Source of the DNA: DATHVR01 sp035461175
GTDB taxonomy: Bacteria; Actinomycetota; Acidimicrobiia; Spongiisociales; ZC4RG35
DNA length: 27,182 nucleotides
NCBI GenBank assembly: GCA_035461175.1
Contig: DATHVR010000119.1
Span: 1 to 27,182, forward strand
Direction of reading: 5' to 3'
Shown here: piece by piece, positions 23,859 to 27,182 of the stretch
Layout: each line of letters opens with the position of its first letter
Position numbering within the stretch: position 1 is the stretch's first letter
Program-made: the position numbers and the translations under genes
Notes under the pieces: model-generated
Told to the model about the DNA's origin: nothing
The model's input: only the letters and a program-made list of their open reading frames with translations
Database searches by the model: none

Positions 23859-25318
23859 CAGGAACCACGCAGGGCGAGCGCTTCGGCCACGTGGTCCTCC
23901 CCCACCATCTCCACGTCCTCGAGATCTGCCAGGGTGCGCGCCACACGACGGATCCGGTCGAATCCCCGGCCGGTGAGCCCCGACCTCTCGACTGCCCCGT
24001 GGAGGAGGGCTCCCGCCCCGGACTCCATCGGGAGGTCGTCGAGGGCCGATCGTCCCAGGTCTCGGTTGAGACCTCCCCGTGCTCGCTGGATCGCCCGGGC
24101 GGCGGCCACCCGTCTCGCCACCACCGACGAGGCTTCTCCCGGCGGGCCCTGGAGATCGTCACCGCTCGGTCTGCGCACGGACACCCGCAGGTCGAAACGA
24201 TCCAGGAGTGGGCCCGAGACCCGCCGGTGGTAGCGTTCGACGGCCGCGGGAAGACACCGGCAGGCTTCCACGCGATCCCCCGAGTAGCCACACGGGCAGG
24301 GATTGGACGCCGCCACCAACTGGACAGCAGCCGGGAAGGTGACCGAGATGCCCCGACGGGCCACCGCCACCACACCTTCCTCGAGCGGCTGACGCAGGGC
24401 GTCGAGCGTGCGGGCCGGGAACTCGCCCAGTTCGTCGAGGAACAGGACACCGTGGGCGGCCAGGGACAGCTCGCCGGGGACCACCACCCCCGAGCCGCCT
24501 CCCACCAGTGCCGCCAGGCTGGCCGTGTGGTGCGGAGAACGGAAGGGTGGAGTGTGGTCGACTCCCCGCCGACGTCCCGCTGCCGCCCAGACACAGGCTG
24601 CCACCAACGCCTGATCGTCGGTGAGGGGAGGCAGGATCCCCGGAAGACGTCGGGCGAGCATCGTCTTGCCCGACCCCGGCGGACCGTGCATGAAGAGATG
24701 ATGCCCCCCGGCCGCCACCACCTCGATCGCCCGCCGGGCCAGGGGCTGGCCCCGGATCTCGCTCAGGTCGGGCGTTGCCGGTGTCGGCGCTGGGACGAGC
24801 GGCCGCACCGGTCGGCGGTCGTCGTTGGCGACGGCCGAAACCGCCTCGGCCAGGCTTCGGACCGGGTACACCTGGGCCCCGGCCACGGTGGCCGCTTCGG
24901 CCGCTGCCTCTTCGGCCACCAGACAGGGGATCCCGAGGCGGGCAGACAGGATCGCAGCGCCGAGGGCACCGCGTCCGGATCGCACCGAACCGTCCAGTGC
25001 CAGTTCGCCCAGGGCCACGAACGGGCGAGAGGGAAGATGGCCGGCCGCGCCCAGCACGCCGAGGGCGATGGGAAGGTCGTAGTCGGCGCCCGCCTTGGGG
25101 AGGTCGGCGGGAGCCAGGTTGACGGTGATACGCCGCACGGGGAAGGGCAGCGACGATGACGACACCGCCGCCCGCACCCGTTCTTTGGCCTCTCGCACCG
25201 CCGTGTCGGGCAGGCCACTGAGCTTGAACACGTCCTTGGGGCCGCCGACATGGGCCTCCACCCGCACCGCCCGGGGCTCTGCTCCCACCATCGCCACCGA
25301 GGTCATCTCCGCGAACAT
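23855..25318 (-). CDS. comM: ComM/YifB family AAA+ Mg-chelatase-like ATPase
   Basis: Hexameric branch-migration helicase needed for efficient chromosomal transformation in Vibrio and Acinetobacter. It has 487 residues, close to the 506 of E. coli YifB. An N-terminal Lon-substrate-like domain is at about 1-165, Walker A GPPGSGKT is at 212-219, Walker B VLFLDE at 291-296, and NPCPCGYSGD with CRC (C341, C343, C353, C355) forms the family zinc site. The Mg-chelatase C-terminal domain ends LALRGSW. I chose the ATG at 25318 because the conserved MFAEMTSVAMVGAEP starts there. There is no Shine-Dalgarno; TACGGT ends 6 nt upstream, suggesting a leaderless transcript. dprA follows with a 4-bp overlap. 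Confidence 0.96.
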   Translation of the reverse strand: MFAEMTSVAMVGAEPRAVRVEAHVGGPKDVFKLSGLPDTAVREAKERVRAAVSSSSLPFPVRRITVNLAPADLPKAGADYDLPIALGVLGAAGHLPSRPFVALGELALDGSVRSGRGALGAAILSARLGIPCLVAEEAAAEAATVAGAQVYPVRSLAEAVSAVANDDRRPVRPLVPAPTPATPDLSEIRGQPLARRAIEVVAAGGHHLFMHGPPGSGKTMLARRLPGILPPLTDDQALVAACVWAAAGRRRGVDHTPPFRSPHHTASLAALVGGGSGVVVPGELSLAAHGVLFLDELGEFPARTLDALRQPLEEGVVAVARRGISVTFPAAVQLVAASNPCPCGYSGDRVEACRCLPAAVERYHRRVSGPLLDRFDLRVSVRRPSGDDLQGPPGEASSVVARRVAAARAIQRARGGLNRDLGRSALDDLPMESGAGALLHGAVERSGLTGRGFDRIRRVARTLADLEDVEMVGEDHVAEALALRGSW

Positions 25319-25324
25319 GCCCGC

Positions 25325-25330
25325 ACCGTA
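25325..25330 (-). promoter_or_regulatory. Candidate -10 box for leaderless comM-dprA
   Basis: Minus-strand TACGGT ends 6 nt before the comM ATG. A weak TGGTTT lies 17 bp upstream as a possible -35. It lies inside the 50-bp gap after the crotonase gene and would start an operon of comM, dprA and possibly the sigma factor. Confidence 0.35.
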
Positions 25331-25368
25331 CGGAGGGGGGACGACAGAAACCAGGGGTCTGTGCCGCC

Positions 25369-26148
25369 TCAGCGCCCTTCGAAGTCGGACGGGCGTTTCT
25401 CGAGGAAGGCGGCCACTCCCTCCGTGAAATCGGCGCTGGAGAAGAGGATCGACTGGCTCTGGCCCTCCCAGCTCAACGCCTCCTCGAACGACAACTCCCA
25501 GGAGGCGTCGAGACCTTGCTTGGCGAACATCTGGGCCAGCGGTGCTCCCTGGAGGAACGACTCCGCCATCTCGGCGGCCCGATCTTCGAGTTGGTCCGGT
25601 TCGACCACGTCCAGGCAGAGTCCGATCCGCCGAGCCTCCTCCGCCTCGACGATTCGGCCACTCAGAGTGAGTTCCTTGGCTCGCTGCATCCCCACCACAC
25701 GGGGCAGAAGCCACGAACCGCCGAAGTCGGGAGTGAGGCCGCGTCGCACGAAGATCTCCGCGAACCGGGCTCGGGTGGTAGCGACGACGACATCACAGCC
25801 GAGAGCGAGGTTCATCCCCGCCCCCACCGCCACCCCGTCGACCGCGGCCACCGTCGGTTTGCCGACCCGGTGCAGGGCAGTTGCGGCGGCCGCCACCTGC
25901 TTCATGCGCCGGTGCCCTGCCACGATCCCCGGATCCTCGAGCCGGGACGGATCGAGATCGGCTCCGGCACAGAAGTCACCGTCGGCACCCCGGATCACCG
26001 CCACCCGCGCCTCCGAGTCCTCGAAATCACGCCACGCCTTGCGCAGTTCCGCCCAACCTTCGAGCGGGACGGCGTTCCGGCGTCCCGGGTTGGAGAGTGT
26101 GACCCAGCGGATCGGGCCGCGGTCTTCGGTGGTGATCCAGGTGGTCAT
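25369..26148 (-). CDS. Crotonase-fold protein, enoyl-CoA hydratase/isomerase family
   Basis: CoA-thioester enzyme of the crotonase superfamily, 259 residues. The first oxyanion-hole segment is GDFCAGADLD (57-66), the second AVDGVAVGAGMNLALGCD, and the C-terminal helices end in FLEKRPSDFEGR, typical of the family. Aligned by eye with rat mitochondrial hydratase, the two catalytic glutamates (Glu144 and Glu164) are replaced by Asn (GAGMNLA) and Phe (FAEIF). Instead the protein has GLTPDFGGSWLLPR, whose Asp matches the catalytic Asp of PaaG-type isomerases. An isomerase or another crotonase reaction is therefore more likely than simple hydration. The substrate is unknown, and its neighbours give no pathway. 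TAGCGT ends 9 nt before the ATG, with no Shine-Dalgarno. Confidence 0.88.
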   Translation of the reverse strand: MTTWITTEDRGPIRWVTLSNPGRRNAVPLEGWAELRKAWRDFEDSEARVAVIRGADGDFCAGADLDPSRLEDPGIVAGHRRMKQVAAAATALHRVGKPTVAAVDGVAVGAGMNLALGCDVVVATTRARFAEIFVRRGLTPDFGGSWLLPRVVGMQRAKELTLSGRIVEAEEARRIGLCLDVVEPDQLEDRAAEMAESFLQGAPLAQMFAKQGLDASWELSFEEALSWEGQSQSILFSSADFTEGVAAFLEKRPSDFEGR

Positions 26149-26157
26149 GATGCCGAG

Positions 26158-26163
26158 ACGCTA
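26158..26163 (-). promoter_or_regulatory. Candidate -10 box for leaderless crotonase gene
   Basis: Minus-strand TAGCGT ends 9 nt before the ATG at 26148; no -35 is apparent, and a heptamer array begins a few bases further upstream. Confidence 0.3.
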
Positions 26164-26167
26164 ACAA

Positions 26168-26237
26168 GTCGGAGGTCGGAGGTCGGAGGACATGAGCCGG
26201 AAGCTCTGAGTCGGAAGTCGGAAGTCGGAAGTCGGAA
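26168..26237. repeat. Heptanucleotide tandem repeats
   Basis: Three exact tandem copies of GTCGGAG (26168-26188) and, after 21 bp containing a degenerate GCCGGAAG, four exact copies of GTCGGAA (26210-26237). The two arrays differ by one base per unit. Seven is not a multiple of three and no gene covers the region. They resemble in style the heptamer short tandem repeats of cyanobacterial intergenic DNA. Function unknown. Confidence 0.85.
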
Positions 26238-26284
26238 GCCAAACCCGGGAGGTCTGGTGGGGCGGAAACAGTCGGGTGACCGGC

Positions 26285-26382
26285 GTCTGTTCGGGGCTCC
26301 GCCTCGGAAAAGTCAGGAGACGCGTAACCGATGGGATCAGGCTGGACGCGCGGGTCCCGAAGTCGCCCGACCAAGGACACAG
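26285..26382. repeat. About 100-bp hairpin-bearing repeat, copy A
   Basis: Diverged partner of 26389-26485. Its distal half (26333-26382) matches the other copy at 43 of 50 positions by eye and contains GCGGGTCCCGAAGTCGCC. Its proximal half has a stem of TTCGGGG (26290-26296) with CCTCGGA (26302-26308) around CTCCG; two of these pairs are G-T, so pairing holds in a plus-strand RNA but not in a minus-strand one. It lies between the divergent crotonase gene and the plus-strand mini-operon. Confidence 0.75.
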
Positions 26383-26388
26383 GCCGCG

Positions 26389-26485
26389 GTCTGTTCGAGG
26401 CTCCGCCTCGAACAGCTGGGAGACGTCTTCCAAACGGGGTCAGGCTCAAGGCGCGGGTCCCGAAGTCGCCCTACCAAGAACAGAG
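26389..26485. repeat. About 100-bp hairpin-bearing repeat, copy B
   Basis: Starts with a perfect 10-bp stem, CTGTTCGAGG (26391-26400) with CCTCGAACAG (26406-26415), closed by CTCCG, the same loop as in copy A. The distal GCGGGTCCCGAAGTCGCC is shared with copy A. A partial third echo (CCCGACCAAG with CACAGAG, about 26487-26503) follows. No frame through it encodes a recognisable domain. Confidence 0.8.
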
Positions 26486-26520
26486 CCCGACCAAGCACAG
26501 AGAACGTCCCCTCGCTCCGT

Positions 26521-26526
26521 TACCGT
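26521..26526 (+). promoter_or_regulatory. Candidate -10 box for the plus-strand mini-operon
   Basis: TACCGT ends 8 nt before the ATG at 26535. That spacing predicts a transcript beginning at or next to the start codon of the small membrane peptide gene. No -35 is evident. Confidence 0.35.
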
Positions 26527-26534
26527 GGTGGGAC

Positions 26535-26648
26535 ATGGGGTTCAATCCGTTCCGGGAGCATGAGCGCTCGTATCTCGACATCTTCCTCGTCGTGGCCGCC
26601 CTGGCGGTCACCGCCGGCGTGGTGGCGTGGGCGATATTCGGAGGTTGA
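26535..26648 (+). CDS. Small single-pass membrane peptide, 37 residues
   Basis: I do not recognise this gene. The 37-residue product has a short polar N-terminus (MGFNPFREHERSYLD), one hydrophobic helix of about 18-20 residues (from IFLVVAALAV to VAWAIF) and ends in GG. The charge pattern suggests the N-terminus stays in the cytoplasm. Support for its being real: a -10-like TACCGT correctly placed for a leaderless start, and its last codons carry the strong Shine-Dalgarno GGAGG of the following gene, whose start is 1 bp after its stop. No function is proposed. It could be an anchor or partner for the downstream zinc-finger-like protein, which is speculation. Confidence 0.6.
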   Translation: MGFNPFREHERSYLDIFLVVAALAVTAGVVAWAIFGG

Positions 26649-26649
26649 C

Positions 26650-26862
26650 GTGATCCGCTGGGGGAACTTCGAGGTCACCGTCACCCCTGTGCAGCCGCAC
26701 TCGGCCCGCAAGGAGTACGCCTGCCCAGGCTGTGAGAGCACGATCGTGCCCGGAACCTTCCATGTGGTGGTGGTACCGGACCAGGCTCCCGATCTTCGCC
26801 GTCATTGGCACCGGGGGTGCTGGCACCGGGAGATGAGGATGAGGCGCCGGCTGCCCGGCTGA
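26650..26862 (+). CDS. Small CxxC/HxxC zinc-finger-like protein, 70 residues
   Basis: GTG start with GGAGG 5 nt upstream, 1 bp after the stop of the membrane peptide. The 70-residue product has a cysteine pair C25/C28 in YACPGCES, H38 after IVPGT, and a C-terminal RRHWHRGCWHRE with H52, H54, C57 and H59. The C-x2-C ... W-H-x2-C-W layout, with an Ile and Gly between as in C-x2-C-x3-I-x2-G, resembles a treble-clef zinc finger and, in spacing, the PARP-type nick-sensing finger. Similar short proteins with CPGC and RRHWH..CW occur, to my recollection, across Actinomycetota without assigned function. The C-terminus is very basic (EMRMRRRLPG), fitting nucleic-acid contact. The gene is confident; zinc or DNA binding is inference. 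Confidence 0.8.
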   Translation: MIRWGNFEVTVTPVQPHSARKEYACPGCESTIVPGTFHVVVVPDQAPDLRRHWHRGCWHREMRMRRRLPG

Positions 26863-26869
26863 GGGGCCG

Positions 26870-27182
26870 CTAGGCGGCTCCCCGTACCCAGCGAAACTCA
26901 GCCGCCTCGGGAGTGAGACGGATCGCCACCAGGTCCACCCGGTCGGCGGCCAGGCGGTGCGCCAGTCGGGCCACCCGCCGGCGCTTGTCGGGCCCGAATG
27001 CTGTGAGCGGATCGCTGGTTCCAGTGATCGTGCGGACTTCGACCGCCACCCGCCGCCGTCCGTCACGGGCGAGGAGGTCGACTTCGCCTTCCGGGAGCGT
27101 CACATTTCGCGCCACGACACGGAGGCCGTGACGACGGAGAAAATCGGCGGCAAGGGTCTCGCCTGCCCGACCAATCTTCTCC
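26870..27182 (-). CDS. yraN: YraN/UPF0102 endonuclease-like protein, 5' end outside window
   Basis: Partial: the frame is open to the window edge, so the first few residues are missing. About 104 residues are visible. KIGRAGETLAADFLRRHGLRVVARN is the family N-terminus (here in parts GRAGETLAADFL and GLRVVARN), followed by the PD-(D/E)XK-like core GEVDLLARDG and VAVEVRT. The usual EVKTR is EVRTI here: the catalytic-position Lys is Arg and the next conserved Arg is absent. A short C-terminal helix and strand end in EFRWVRGAA. The family sits next to comM and dprA in many genomes, as it does in M. tuberculosis (Rv2896c-Rv2898c). The DNA role of the family is not well established. Confidence 0.9.
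   Translation of the reverse strand, partial: EKIGRAGETLAADFLRRHGLRVVARNVTLPEGEVDLLARDGRRRVAVEVRTITGTSDPLTAFGPDKRRRVARLAHRLAADRVDLVAIRLTPEAAEFRWVRGAA

Noticed and set aside
26276..26563. Plus-strand frames through the hairpin repeats giving internally repeated proteins
   Set aside because: The protein repeats simply reflect the DNA repeat; there is no start signal, and the 43/50 similarity includes frame-independent hairpins.
1..27182. tRNA, rRNA, CRISPR, transposase, phage or toxin-antitoxin genes
   Set aside because: None was recognised on either strand by eye; small structured RNAs without strong motifs could be missed.

Overview
The window is G+C-rich bacterial chromosome carrying core housekeeping genes. 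It most likely comes from an actinomycete in the broad sense (Actinomycetota). Three things point there. A WhiG/FliA-type sigma factor sits beside rpsB, as whiG does in Streptomyces. The gene order pnp-rpsO-ribF-truB-nrnA-rbfA-infB-nusA-rimP ... proS ... ispG-rseP-dxr-cdsA-frr-pyrH-tsf-rpsB ... dprA-comM-yraN follows the Mycobacterium tuberculosis block from about Rv2783c to Rv2899c. Several genes also seem to be leaderless. I cannot name the class. The compact layout would suit a small-genome lineage such as Acidimicrobiia, but that is a guess.

Layout, read right to left because nearly all genes are on the minus strand. (1) 27182-25300: yraN (5' end outside the window), a crotonase, and on the plus strand two very small genes, one encoding a membrane peptide and one a CxxC/HxxC zinc-finger-like protein. 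(2) 25318-22164: comM, dprA and a WhiG-like sigma factor, close-packed; the first two handle incoming or recombining DNA. (3) 22163-15772: rpsB, tsf, pyrH, frr, cdsA, dxr, rseP and ispG, which combine translation, UMP kinase, phospholipid and isoprenoid precursor synthesis and a site-2 protease. Most of them overlap or are 1-4 bp apart. (4) 14563-14165: a 399-bp non-coding island with two 108-bp direct repeats and a 48-bp palindrome. (5) 14164-10512: proS, then plus-strand fdhD (the only full-size plus gene), then serC. (6) 10511-3984: rimP, nusA, infB, ylxP, rbfA, nrnA and truB, a ribosome-maturation and initiation operon that runs into ribF. (7) 3987-39: ribF, rpsO and pnp, with a long hairpin in the pnp leader.

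Two modes of expression can be read from the sequence. rpsO, rpsB and probably rimP have a TATCAT or TATACT -10 box followed by a leader with hairpins, and rpsB also has a clear Shine-Dalgarno. In contrast ispG, proS, serC, fdhD, the crotonase, comM and the plus-strand mini-operon lack a convincing Shine-Dalgarno and have a TANNNT-like hexamer (CACCAT for serC) ending 6-9 nt before the start codon, which is the signature of leaderless mRNAs. Genes inside operons start through stop/start overlaps.

I found no CRISPR array, transposase, prophage, toxin-antitoxin pair, rRNA or tRNA. The parts least explained by known biology are the zinc-finger/membrane-peptide mini-operon beside the DNA-processing genes, the two families of structured repeats, and the large palindrome.
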